Shown here: one piece after another, positions 43,862 to 52,225 of the stretch | Layout of the letters: every line of letters begins with the position of its first letter | Position numbering within the stretch: the stretch's first letter is position 1 | From: JAHFTY01 sp964584785 | Lineage (GTDB): Bacteria > Acidobacteriota > Terriglobia > 20CM-2-55-15 | Assembly (NCBI GenBank): GCA_964584785.1 | Contig: CAZPBY010000040.1 | Coordinates: forward strand, 1-64,000 | Direction of reading: 5' to 3' | DNA: 64,000 nt | Made by a program: the position numbers and the translations under genes | The notes under the pieces: generated by a model | What the model was told of the DNA's origin: nothing | The model's database searches: none | The model's input: the letters and a program-made list of their open reading frames with translations, nothing else

Positions 43862-44554
43862 ATGGACAAATTCATCGCCAGGCTCGTCAAGGAGTTCGAA
43901 GACAAAAAGCTAAGCCGACGTCAGCTTGTTCAAACCATCAAAACGGCAGCCATCACGTTCGCCGCTGGAGAGACGGCAGCCCACGCTGCTCCCGCCAACA
44001 GCTTCAAGACGATTGCCGTCAACCACATTTCCTACACCTGTCCGGATTACACGATTGCGCGCGACTTTTATCAACATTTGATGGGGATGGGTGTGGTGAA
44101 CGATAACGGACGTCAATGCCTGATGCCGTTTGGAGCGAGCGCGAGCGTCAACGCGGGAACCCATCTCCTCCCGAGAGGCTATCCGGCCGCGCCGAATAAT
44201 TACACGCCGAGCGGCACGATCATGGCCCCTTCAGCTCCACGTGGCCAGGGTGCAGGAAACGCGGCTGCGGCAAATGCCGCGACTGGAGCGGCGCGGGGCG
44301 GCCGCGGCGGCAATGCCGCGAATGGCCAGCAACAGCGTCCTCAGCCCACGGCGCGCATCGATCACATTGCGTTCACCTGCAAGAATTGGGACAAGGCACG
44401 AGTGAAGTCGATTCTCGAGGCATGGGGACTTTATCCGACCGAAGACGGTGACAGCTATCACGTACGTGACCCGTTCGGTTACAACCTGCAAATCAGCGGA
44501 CCGGGCATGGCTCCGTACGGTGGCAGCTCGAACAACAACGGTAACCGGGAATAG
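43862..44554 (+). CDS. Tat-signal VOC (glyoxalase-like) protein, copy 1
   Basis: A 230-residue protein. The N-terminus LSRRQLVQTIKTAAITFAAG is Tat-like, though preceded by about 18 charged residues. The mature part is one vicinal-oxygen-chelate domain split in two: NHISYTCPDYTIARDFYQHL MGM near 58-80 and DHIAFTCKNWD then YHVRDPFGYNLQISG near 165-215. Between them lies an insertion rich in Gly, Ala, Asn and Gln (residues about 115-160). The start follows AGGGG. The next gene is a paralog in tandem, so a duplication. Fits the glyoxalase/bleomycin-resistance/dioxygenase fold; substrate unknown. Confidence 0.8.
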   Translation: MDKFIARLVKEFEDKKLSRRQLVQTIKTAAITFAAGETAAHAAPANSFKTIAVNHISYTCPDYTIARDFYQHLMGMGVVNDNGRQCLMPFGASASVNAGTHLLPRGYPAAPNNYTPSGTIMAPSAPRGQGAGNAAAANAATGAARGGRGGNAANGQQQRPQPTARIDHIAFTCKNWDKARVKSILEAWGLYPTEDGDSYHVRDPFGYNLQISGPGMAPYGGSSNNNGNRE

Positions 44555-44573
44555 CAACCATCGGAGGATAAAT

Positions 44574-45239
44574 ATGGACGGCTTCATTCATTCAATGTTG
44601 AACGAGTTCGAGAAAGGCAAGATGAGCCGCCGGCAGCTCATCGAAACGCTCACCGTCGCGGCGATGACGGCGTACGCAGCGGATTCGATCGAAGGCTCGG
44701 AACTGGTTGCTGCCCGTCCGGCTGGACCGCCGGACCGCGCTCACCTCAATGCGATTCTGGTGAATCACATTTCGTACACGTGTCCGGATTACCGGAAGAC
44801 TCGCGACTTTTACGCCGACCTCATGGGAATGCACGTGGTGAACGACAGGGCGGCGGACTCATCGACGCCGCAGTACGGTCAATGCAGCCTGGTGTTCGGC
44901 GCCAAAGGCGAACAACCCTACGGCGCGCCGGAAGGAACGCCACTGTCGTGGATCATTGCACGGTCGCGAAATCCGAATCCCGCACCAAACCCGAACGCTG
45001 CGGCAAACGCCGCGGGGCAGCGCGGCGGCAACGTTCCGGCTCAGCCGCAGCCCCAGTCACAGGCGACAATTGATCACATCGGATACACGATCGCGGATTG
45101 GGACACGAAGAAGGTCGAAGAGACTCTTAAAGCGCGAGGCCTGAATCCGCGTCCTGATTCGGAGAATAGTTTCCACGTGTACGACCCGAATGGATACGAC
45201 CTTCAGATTTGCGGGGTCGGAATGACAGCTTACACGTAA
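44574..45239 (+). CDS. Tat-signal VOC (glyoxalase-like) protein, copy 2
   Basis: A 221-residue paralog of the preceding protein, 19 bases downstream with its own GGAGG. It has the same N-terminus (MSRRQLIETLTVAAMTAYA), the same VOC halves (NHISYTCPDYRKTRDFYADLMGM; DHIGYTIADWD; FHVYDPNGYDLQICG), and an Asn/Pro/Ala/Gln-rich insertion at about 140-165 in the same place. The inserts differ in composition, so they have diverged faster than the domain. Both copies may form one VOC heterodimer. Confidence 0.8.
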   Translation: MDGFIHSMLNEFEKGKMSRRQLIETLTVAAMTAYAADSIEGSELVAARPAGPPDRAHLNAILVNHISYTCPDYRKTRDFYADLMGMHVVNDRAADSSTPQYGQCSLVFGAKGEQPYGAPEGTPLSWIIARSRNPNPAPNPNAAANAAGQRGGNVPAQPQPQSQATIDHIGYTIADWDTKKVEETLKARGLNPRPDSENSFHVYDPNGYDLQICGVGMTAYT

Positions 45240-45250
45240 GATGAAACCAC

Positions 45251-45275
45251 GAAGCCCGTCGCTCGGACGGGCTTC
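45251..45275. terminator. Hairpin terminator after the VOC pair
   Basis: GAAGCCCGTC (45251-45260) and GACGGGCTTC (45266-45275) form a 10-base perfect stem with a 5-base loop. It shares the GAAGCCCGTC arm with the terminator at 23303. It lies between convergent genes. Confidence 0.7.
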
Positions 45276-45300
45276 ATGAACGTTGGCTGATTTCTTTCTG

Positions 45301-45648
45301 TTAGTACCGGTCTCTTCCGCCGCCGCGATCGCCGTGATCCCGACCGCGACCTCCTCCACCGTATCCGCGACCACCGCCTCCGCCGCTGCCGAACTCGCGT
45401 TTTGCTGGCGGACGGGCTTCGTTGACAGTCAAAGTACGGCCACCGAATTCGGTCCCATTCAACTTCTGGATCGCATTGTCGGCATCTTCATTGCTCATTT
45501 CGACAAACCCAAAGCCTTTGGATCGGCCGGTCATTCGATCGGTAATGATGCTCACGGACTCTACATTGCCGACCTGCGCGAACAGACCATCGAGATCCGA
45601 TTCCGTCGTTTGAAACGACAGATTTCCTACGAAAATTTTTTTTGTCAT
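45301..45648 (-). CDS. RRM RNA-binding protein with Gly/Arg-rich tail
   Basis: A 115-residue protein with one RNA recognition motif: RNP2 KIFVGNL at residues 4-9 and RNP1 KGFGFVEM near 44-51. The C-terminus (residues 82-115) is rich in Gly, Arg, Asp and Tyr (GGGRGYGGGGRGRDHGDRGG), like cyanobacterial Rbp and eukaryotic glycine-rich proteins that act in cold response and RNA chaperoning. Start 45648 is set by family alignment; the frame is open upstream through the leader. A conserved leader element lies 35-109 bases upstream. Confidence 0.92.
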   Translation of the reverse strand: MTKKIFVGNLSFQTTESDLDGLFAQVGNVESVSIITDRMTGRSKGFGFVEMSNEDADNAIQKLNGTEFGGRTLTVNEARPPAKREFGSGGGGGRGYGGGGRGRDHGDRGGGRDRY

Positions 45649-45683
45649 GTGTTTCCCATGTTCGGTCGTTTTCGTGATGTTTG

Positions 45684-45757
45684 GGAATCTCGAGGGCTTT
45701 GCGGGAAAGGGGCCGATATGACGCAGCACTCTCCGAAAGAGCAGGAGGTTCCAAACA
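45684..45757 (-). promoter_or_regulatory. Conserved RRM leader element, copy B
   Basis: In the RNA sense it reads from UGUUUGGAA (45757) to GAGAUUCC (45684). It shares with copy A (46183-46257) the blocks UGUUUGGAA, CUCC, UUCGGAGAGUG, CGGCCCCUUUCCCGCA and GAGAUUCC in order and spacing. CUCC can pair with GGAG to form a hairpin, and GGAAnCUC can pair with GAGnUUCC to close the element. It begins 35 bases before the start codon. Cis-regulation of the RRM gene is inferred. Confidence 0.6.
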
Positions 45758-45886
45758 GTAACATCCCGGAATCGCATTCGAACCGGGATAACCACAATAT
45801 ATCTCGCTGAAGCACTGTCGAAAGACAGTTTTTAAAAAATAATTTTTTGGAAAGGCGGTTTGAATCCCGCGGACTCTCGACACCGA

Positions 45887-46150
45887 CTAGTTGCGTTCGC
45901 GCTTGACGGCGGGCCGTGCTTCGTTGACCGTGAGAGCGCGTCCGCCCAACTCGAAGCCGTTCAGCTTCTGAATGGCCTTATCGGCGTCCTGGCTCTCCAT
46001 TTCAACAAATCCAAAACCTTTGGATCGGCCCGTTGTGCGATCGGTGATGATCGCAATCGACTGCACGGCGCCGATCTGAGCGAACAAGCCGTCGAGTTCC
46101 GACTCCGTCGTTCTAAATGAAAGATTTCCAACAAAAATTCTTTTCGACAT
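45887..46150 (-). CDS. RRM RNA-binding protein without tail
   Basis: An 87-residue single RRM with RNP2 RIFVGNL and RNP1 KGFGFVEM. It is a close paralog of the protein at 45301-45648 (FVGNLSFxTTESxLDGLFAQ in both) but ends directly after the fold with KRERN, lacking the Gly-rich tail. Its leader carries the same element (46183-46257). The tandem pair, both in the same direction, each with its own leader, points to a duplication that included the regulatory region. Confidence 0.93.
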   Translation of the reverse strand: MSKRIFVGNLSFRTTESELDGLFAQIGAVQSIAIITDRTTGRSKGFGFVEMESQDADKAIQKLNGFELGGRALTVNEARPAVKRERN

Positions 46151-46182
46151 GTATCTACCTTTTCATGGATTGAAGTACGTAA

Positions 46183-46257
46183 GGAATCTCGGGCGGCTAT
46201 GCGGGAAAGGGGCCGGACTAACGACACTCTCCGAACAGACTCTGGAGCTTCCAAACA
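46183..46257 (-). promoter_or_regulatory. Conserved RRM leader element, copy A
   Basis: The counterpart of copy B in front of the second RRM gene, ending 32 bases before its ATG. Substitutions between the copies fall mostly in the spacers (AGAGUCUG versus UGCUCU between CUCC and GGAG), while the paired and C-rich blocks are unchanged, which is the pattern of a functional RNA rather than simple sequence drift. Confidence 0.6.
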
Positions 46258-46377
46258 CTTACGCAAAATATCTTGCGCTTCTTCAACTATAGGTCGCTGA
46301 CGTGAATTCTCAAATAGTAAACTTTGATGCCGATTTTCCGGTAGAGCGCGAGAGCACGGCAGTCTTAGGCTAGATCC

Positions 46378-47430
46378 ATGAATACACAAAGCCTTCCTCG
46401 ACGTGAAACGATGATTCGAGCGTTCCAGACGCGCGATGTGACGTTCCTCGGAATTTTTTTCACAGGCGTCCGCAGCACAGGGATTTTCTGTCGAGTGGGT
46501 TGTCCGGCGCGCACACCTCGCGAAGATCAGCTGGAGTTTTTTGCCAGCGCTCGCGACGCGTTGTTTGCAGGCTTTCGCCCCTGCAAACGTTGTCATCCGA
46601 TCGAGCCCGCCGGCTCAACACCGGAGTGGCTGACGACTCTTCTCCACGCGGTCGACAGCAATCCCGAAAACCGCTGGACCGATGGAGATCTCCGTGGACT
46701 CGAACTCGAACCTGACCGCGTCCGCCGATGGTTTCAGAAAAATCATGGAATGACGTTCCACGCTTACGCACGTGCTCGACGTCTGGGGCGGGCTCTGTCC
46801 CGGATACGGGAGGGAAGCTCCGTGGTGACGGCGGCGTTCGATCATGGGTACGAATCGCTAAGCGGCTTCAACGAAGCTTTTCGTAATGTTCTCGGAACGA
46901 ATCCGAAAACCGCCAAAGGCGCAACCGTAGTCCACATCGCGCGATTGTCGACGCCGTTGGGACCGATGCTCGCCGGAGCGACCGAAGACAATCTGTGCCT
47001 GCTCGAATTTGCCGATCGCCGAATGCTCGAACTGCAGATTCGCCGTCTACAGCGCCACTTCGATGCGCTGTTCATCCCGAGCTCCAATGCAATTCTCGAG
47101 AAGTTGAACCGCGAGCTTGCGGCCTATTTTCAGGGAACTCTGAAAAGTTTCACGGTCCCGATTTCCGCGCCCGGCAGCGATTTTCAAAAAGCGGTGTGGG
47201 CGCGGCTGCAGGCGATTCCGTATGGAACGACGACGTCTTACCGGGACATTGCAATCGAACTGGGTATTCCGAAATCGGTTCGCGCCGTTGCCCGCGCCAA
47301 CGGCGACAATCGAATTGCGATCATCGTTCCCTGTCATCGAGTCATCGGCAGTGATGGAAGCCTTACCGGATATGGCGGGGGCCTGTGGCGCAAGCGGCGT
47401 CTGCTGGATATCGAGACCAGTTCGAAATGA
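46378..47430 (+). CDS. ada: Bifunctional Ada: DNA phosphotriester and O6-methylguanine methyltransferase/regulator
   Basis: A 350-residue adaptive-response protein. The N-terminal zinc domain has its four Cys at 38, 42, 69 and 72 (Cys38 being the phosphotriester acceptor). The AraC-type helix-turn-helix spans about 95-180 (VVTAAFDHGYESLSGFNEAF). The C-terminal methyltransferase has VPCHRVIG with acceptor Cys319 and the ribonuclease-like domain before it. The length matches E. coli Ada (354). The DUF2585 gene overlaps its stop by four bases. Confidence 0.95.
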   Translation: MNTQSLPRRETMIRAFQTRDVTFLGIFFTGVRSTGIFCRVGCPARTPREDQLEFFASARDALFAGFRPCKRCHPIEPAGSTPEWLTTLLHAVDSNPENRWTDGDLRGLELEPDRVRRWFQKNHGMTFHAYARARRLGRALSRIREGSSVVTAAFDHGYESLSGFNEAFRNVLGTNPKTAKGATVVHIARLSTPLGPMLAGATEDNLCLLEFADRRMLELQIRRLQRHFDALFIPSSNAILEKLNRELAAYFQGTLKSFTVPISAPGSDFQKAVWARLQAIPYGTTTSYRDIAIELGIPKSVRAVARANGDNRIAIIVPCHRVIGSDGSLTGYGGGLWRKRRLLDIETSSK

Positions 47431-48005
47431 GATTTTCCTCCGTCCCGAAATACTTCCGCTCGACCCTTCTTGCAGTTTTGCTGATCATGGCATCGGCTGC
47501 GGCGGCGGAGTATTCCATGGGACGGAAGGTATGGGGAGTTGGCGGACGACCGGGGTTTTGGTCCGGCGACATTTGGAGCGAGCACAATTCACAGTTTGTT
47601 GCGGACCCATACAGTTTCACCCACATCACTCACGGCGTCGCTTTCTACGCGATTCTCGCGGTGGTGGCGCGGAACGCTCCGGTTCACATCCGGTTGATTG
47701 GGGCTGTCGCGCTGGAGTCCGGCTGGGAAATTCTCGAAAATTCCGACTTGGTGATTCAACGCTATCGAGCCGAGACGATCTCGCTGAATTATTACGGCGA
47801 CAGCATCGTGAATTCGATGAGCGACGTCGTTGCATGCATATGCGGTTTTCTGCTGGCCTCTCGCCTTCCCAAGCGCTTCACGATCGCCGCCACGATCCTG
47901 CTGGAAATCATTCTCGCGTTGTGGATTCGCGACAACCTCTCACTCAATATATTGATGCTGCTTCGGCCGAGTTCCGCCGTCAGGCAATGGCAACTTCGGA
48001 AGTAG
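47427..48005 (+). CDS. DUF2585 family membrane protein
   Basis: A 192-residue membrane protein with about four helices. It shows the DUF2585/UPF0314 blocks GRPGFWSGDIWSEHNSQ, DPYSFTHITHGVAFY, ESGWEILENSDLVIQRYR and YYGDSIVNSMSD. The polar residues in these loops (His, Glu, Asp) suggest an enzymatic or binding role that is not known. ATG 47427 overlaps the ada stop (ATGA), so it may belong to the alkylation response operon. The 3' end overlaps the convergent saccharopine-dehydrogenase-like gene by 26 bases. Confidence 0.88.
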   Translation: MRFSSVPKYFRSTLLAVLLIMASAAAAEYSMGRKVWGVGGRPGFWSGDIWSEHNSQFVADPYSFTHITHGVAFYAILAVVARNAPVHIRLIGAVALESGWEILENSDLVIQRYRAETISLNYYGDSIVNSMSDVVACICGFLLASRLPKRFTIAATILLEIILALWIRDNLSLNILMLLRPSSAVRQWQLRK

Positions 48006-49098
48006 CTCTGGATTTAACCACGCTCATTCCCCGCGCTTTGATTTCCTCAAACAGAACCTCGGCGGGAACGACATCTTCGGGCGCGAATACGCCGCGGTTG
48101 GTGACACGGCCCGAAGCGATCATTTGCGCCACGATGGATGCCGGGCAAGCAGTATCGACATCACCGGCGCTGGCTTGCCACTCGGGCCGCGAGCGGGCGT
48201 GGCAATCCATAATGACGCTGCGCTTTCCGCTTCGGACGATCACCCGCGTGATCTCGTAATCGTTCGGTTCGACGCGTGATGCGGGCAACGCCTCGAAATC
48301 ACGGACCGTCTGCCCGGCCTTCAACCGGCGAACGATTTCTTTGACGAACTCCCGGTCGAAGCCGACTTTGAAATCGGCATAGCGAAGCCCTTTCGACCGC
48401 AGGTGGCGCGGAAGCGTCGCGATCTCGCTGTGACGTGTCATGACGCACCATATGTCGCCGACCGGTGAACCAAACCCAACGAGTTCCCATCCCGTTCGTG
48501 GTTGCGTCTTCACAAACGCTCCTCGACTCCATTTCCACGGCGCCAGCGTGAGCTCTTCCACAATGGTTTGTGCAGAGTAGGGAAAACAGAATCCGGTCCG
48601 GCGATTGAAATCGGCACCGCCAACACGAATACGAACGGAATCGATCCGGTCGAAATGCGACGCCGCATGAGCTGCCATGACATTAGTCAAACCGGGCGCG
48701 CAACCCATTCCCAGAATCGCCGTCAGTCCGGCGTCGGCGAAGCGGCGCTTCAGGCGCAGTTGACGGCGGGTCCATACAAACAGTCCACCGAGATCGACGT
48801 AATGAACCCGTGATGCCAGCGCCGCTTCCATCACGGTCAGGTTGAACTGATGACGTGTGCAATTGATCACCACGGAATGGCCGCGCAGTGTGCCGGCGAG
48901 TTGTTCTTTCCTGGTCGCGTCGGCATGGGCGGCCTTAACCCGACGGCTTCGATACCTGCGCGCCTCGGCCTCGGCAGCGTCCGTGTTGAAGTCGGCTATC
49001 AGAATGTGATTGTGCCGATTCGATTCAAAGAGATCGCGTACGACCACTCGGCCGATGGCGCCTGCGCCGCCAAGGACAACAAATCGCCGCTTCAACAA
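47980..49098 (-). CDS. Saccharopine dehydrogenase-like NADP-binding protein
   Basis: A 372-residue protein with an N-terminal Rossmann fold, GGAGAIGRVVVRDL, of the saccharopine dehydrogenase family, and the typical second-domain features (VINCTRHQFNLTVMEAAL, HYVDLGG, GMGCAPGLTNVMA). It is the third gene of a tight run behind two aldehyde dehydrogenases (6-base gap), which suggests amino-acid or polyamine semialdehyde catabolism, for example lysine through 2-aminoadipate semialdehyde. Family members also do other reactions, so the substrate is open. Confidence 0.85.
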   Translation of the reverse strand: MLKRRFVVLGGAGAIGRVVVRDLFESNRHNHILIADFNTDAAEAEARRYRSRRVKAAHADATRKEQLAGTLRGHSVVINCTRHQFNLTVMEAALASRVHYVDLGGLFVWTRRQLRLKRRFADAGLTAILGMGCAPGLTNVMAAHAASHFDRIDSVRIRVGGADFNRRTGFCFPYSAQTIVEELTLAPWKWSRGAFVKTQPRTGWELVGFGSPVGDIWCVMTRHSEIATLPRHLRSKGLRYADFKVGFDREFVKEIVRRLKAGQTVRDFEALPASRVEPNDYEITRVIVRSGKRSVIMDCHARSRPEWQASAGDVDTACPASIVAQMIASGRVTNRGVFAPEDVVPAEVLFEEIKARGMSVVKSRATSEVAIA

Positions 49099-49104
49099 GA
49101 GTGG

Positions 49105-50568
49105 TTAATACCAGCCAATCGGGCGCTCGCTGAGGTTGATGTGAACCTGTTTGGTTTCGAGGAACTCTTCGATGCCATGCAGGCTCAACTCTCTGCCGTG
49201 ACCGCTCTGTTTGTACCCGCCCCACGGCGCCTCGACATAGCAGGGCTGCATGGTGTTTACCCAGACAATGCCGGCGCGAAGGCTTTTCACCATGCGCATA
49301 CACCGGAAAATATCTCGGGACCAGACTGCCGCTGCGAGACCATAAGGTGTATCGTTCGCAATTCGCAACGCGTCGTCTTCGTCCTTGAACGGAATGCAGG
49401 CGACGACGGGTCCGAAGATTTCGTCGCGGGCGATGCGTGTTGTGTTGTCCGTTTCGAAAATCGTCGGCTCGATGAAGTAGCCCCGGCGAAGCTCATCGCG
49501 GGAGGGGCGGCCGCCGCCGGCCACGAGAGTCGCCTCACGTTTGCCCATTTCGATATAGCTTTCGACCTTCTCGAGATGTTCTTTGCTGACGAGCGGGCCC
49601 ATTTTCGTTTCGCGATCCAATGGATTTCCCAGGCGCACCCGCGGCGTCATCTCTTTCATTCGTCCCACGAACTTTTTGAACAGATCCTCCTGCACCAGAA
49701 CGCGGGACCCGGCCGAACAAACTTCACCCTGATTGATAAAAACGCCGAAGAGTGCGCCGTCGATGGCGGCGTCGAGTGGCGCGTCGGCGAAAAAAATATT
49801 CGGTGATTTCCCTCCGAGCTCGAGCGACACCTTTTTGAGATTCGAATTCGCGACGCCTCGAAGGACGTCGCGGCCAGTCTCGGTGCCGCCGGTAAACGCC
49901 ACTTTGTCCACGTGCATGGATTCGACGATCGTGCGTCCGGCGACGGGACCGTCGCCGGTCACGACATTGACGACTCCCGGCGGCAAATCGCTGACGCTTT
50001 CCTGAACCAGCCGTACAAACTCGAGCGTCGTCAGCGGTGTCTGTTCAGCCGGTTTCAACACCACGGTGCATCCTGCCGCCAAAGCTGGACCGAGTTTCCA
50101 GGCCGCGAGCATCAAGGGATAATTCCAGGGAACGATCAGTCCGGCGACACCAATGGGTTCGCGCAAAGTCATGCTCAGCGCGTTATCGGGTACGGGAAGC
50201 GTTTCGCCGTGAATTTTCGTCGCCAGACCGCCGTAATACTCGAGGCAGGTTGCGGTGTCCGCCATGTCGTATTCGCTCTCGACGATCGGCTTTCCGCAAT
50301 TGAGAGTCTCCAGTTCGGCAAGCTTCGCGGCGTTCTTTCTCACGATGTCCGCCATCGCGAACAGAATTCTGCCGCGCTGTTGCGCTGTCGTGTCCTTCCA
50401 CGGTCCGCTGTCGAAAGCGTCTCGCGCCGCGCCGATCGCACTGTTCACATCCGCTTGTGTGGCTTCGGGAACAATGGCAAGGATTTCACCATTGAATGGG
50501 TTGATGATGTGGCGGGTTCCCTTGAACGAAACCCACTCGCCTTTTACGAAGTTTTTGTAGGTTTTCAT
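49105..50568 (-). CDS. Aldehyde dehydrogenase (betaine/aminoaldehyde type), gene 2 of operon
   Basis: A 487-residue NAD(P)-dependent ALDH. It shows VPWNYPLMLAAWKLGPALAA, the cofactor block FTGGTETGR, catalytic Glu in SLELGGKSPN and catalytic Cys in NQGEVCSAGSR. The C-terminus YKQSGHGRELSLHGIEEFLE fits the betaine/gamma-aminobutyraldehyde group. It overlaps the upstream ALDH gene by four bases (50565-50568) and is followed by the saccharopine-dehydrogenase-like gene. Confidence 0.92.
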   Translation of the reverse strand: MKTYKNFVKGEWVSFKGTRHIINPFNGEILAIVPEATQADVNSAIGAARDAFDSGPWKDTTAQQRGRILFAMADIVRKNAAKLAELETLNCGKPIVESEYDMADTATCLEYYGGLATKIHGETLPVPDNALSMTLREPIGVAGLIVPWNYPLMLAAWKLGPALAAGCTVVLKPAEQTPLTTLEFVRLVQESVSDLPPGVVNVVTGDGPVAGRTIVESMHVDKVAFTGGTETGRDVLRGVANSNLKKVSLELGGKSPNIFFADAPLDAAIDGALFGVFINQGEVCSAGSRVLVQEDLFKKFVGRMKEMTPRVRLGNPLDRETKMGPLVSKEHLEKVESYIEMGKREATLVAGGGRPSRDELRRGYFIEPTIFETDNTTRIARDEIFGPVVACIPFKDEDDALRIANDTPYGLAAAVWSRDIFRCMRMVKSLRAGIVWVNTMQPCYVEAPWGGYKQSGHGRELSLHGIEEFLETKQVHINLSERPIGWY

Positions 50569-52040
50569 TTGTCGACGCCGTTGTATCTCGAATAGGGATA
50601 CCAGTAAGGTTTGATTTCCTGTTTGTAGTCCAGGTGCACGTGTTTGGTTTCTCGGAACTCGTCGAGGCCCTCTTCTCCCAACTCGCGAGAATGTCCTGTT
50701 TGACGCATACCGCCGAAGGGCCCCGCGTCATTATCCGTCAACGGATCGTTTATCCAGAATGTGCCCGCGGTGATCCGCTCCATGGCTTTCATGGCCCATT
50801 CCATGTTGTTCGTGTAGATGTTAGCGCCCAAACCATAGCTGGAGTCGTTCGCCTTTTCGATGGCTTCGTCGATTCCACGAACGCGCATGATCGGCAGGAT
50901 CGGACCAAACGTTTCCGTTCGGACAAGCCGCATATCCTGCCGCACATCGATCATCACGGTCGGCTCGTAAAAGAAACCGCGCTCGAAACGAGGCGAACGG
51001 CGCCCGCCTGCAAGGACTCGGGCACCGGCGCGTTCCGCCTCCGTGACTCGGTTGTGAATGTCCTCGAGCTGCCGGAAACTGATGATGGGGCCGATGTCCG
51101 TTTCGGGGTTCATTCCGTCGCCGAGTTTGAGCGACTTTGTGAACGATGCGACGCGATGAGTGAACGCGTCCGCAATCGCGTCAAAAACATAAAAGCGCTT
51201 CGCGCCGGTGCACACCTGGCCTGAATTCAGGTATGCAGCCCAACAGGCAGCGCGGCTCGCAACCTCAAGATCGGCGTCGCTGCAAACGATGAACGGATCA
51301 TTACCACCAAGTTCCAGGTGAGCCTTCTTGATCTGATCCGCGCAAATACGCCCGACACGCTTGCCCGTCTCGACCGAACCGGTCAAAGCCACCAGATCCG
51401 TTCCGGGATGCTTCACCAATGCCTCCCCGATCTCCTCGCCTGTTCCCGTAGTGATGTTAACGACACCTCGTGGAAGATCCTCGAAGGCGGCCGCGAGCAT
51501 CAAAGTCGCCAGGGGTGTTTCTTCGCTTGGCTTGATGATGACCGCATTCCCGGCGGCCAGTGCGGGCGCCACTTTCCAGGAGAGAAGCAGGAGCGGGTAG
51601 TTCCACGGAAGGATGGCTGCCACGACACCGTACGGTTCTTTAATTGTGAAGTTGACTTGATGCTCGAAGACCGGAGGAAGCGAGCTGCCGCGGGAATTCC
51701 GTCCGATTTCCGCGTAGTAATCGAAGCAGGCCGCTGTCCATTCGACTTCATCCCGGTTCTCACAATAAGGCTTGCCGCCTTCCAGCGTCATTGTGGTGGC
51801 GAGTGGTTGCTGCATCGAACGAATGCGCGCGGCGATGGTGTGAAGCATCGCGGCTTTCTCAATGGCAGGGATCCATCGCCAGCTTTGGAATGCCCTGCGG
51901 GCGGCGACCACAGCCGTGTTCGCATCCTCCTCCGTGCCGTTGGCGATCTCGCCGACGACGGCTTCATTTGCGGGATTGATTACCGGAATGGGATTTCGAG
52001 TAACGGCCGAGCTTTGACCGTTGATCCAGTGTTGATGCAT
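50565..52040 (-). CDS. Aldehyde dehydrogenase, gene 1 of operon
   Basis: A 491-residue ALDH, about one-third identical in motif content to the next gene but distinct in detail: LPWNYPLLLLSWKVAPALAA, LTGSVETGKR, LELGGNDPFI and NSGQVCTGAKR with the catalytic Cys. The KPSEETPLATL block and the DPLTDNDAGPFGGMRQTG end resemble the 4-hydroxybenzaldehyde or betaine-type ALDHs. Start 52040 is chosen because the family begins with HQHWINGQ; the frame is open to 52340 without homology. Two different ALDHs translated together suggest sequential or paired oxidation of a dialdehyde or aminoaldehyde. Confidence 0.9.
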   Translation of the reverse strand: MHQHWINGQSSAVTRNPIPVINPANEAVVGEIANGTEEDANTAVVAARRAFQSWRWIPAIEKAAMLHTIAARIRSMQQPLATTMTLEGGKPYCENRDEVEWTAACFDYYAEIGRNSRGSSLPPVFEHQVNFTIKEPYGVVAAILPWNYPLLLLSWKVAPALAAGNAVIIKPSEETPLATLMLAAAFEDLPRGVVNITTGTGEEIGEALVKHPGTDLVALTGSVETGKRVGRICADQIKKAHLELGGNDPFIVCSDADLEVASRAACWAAYLNSGQVCTGAKRFYVFDAIADAFTHRVASFTKSLKLGDGMNPETDIGPIISFRQLEDIHNRVTEAERAGARVLAGGRRSPRFERGFFYEPTVMIDVRQDMRLVRTETFGPILPIMRVRGIDEAIEKANDSSYGLGANIYTNNMEWAMKAMERITAGTFWINDPLTDNDAGPFGGMRQTGHSRELGEEGLDEFRETKHVHLDYKQEIKPYWYPYSRYNGVDK

Positions 52041-52225
52041 TCCGGGATTGTATCGCTGGCGGCTGGTTGGAAACCATCCGGCGTTTGGCTTCGAGGATGG
52101 AGGAGTTGGTGCAGACCGTGCTCGATAGCACGTGGCGCAGGCGTCATCTTTAGGGTAGACTACTTCTTCGCGTATACCGATAGAGAGAGCGTATTCACCC
52201 CCTTCAACCCACTTAGGTACCGACC

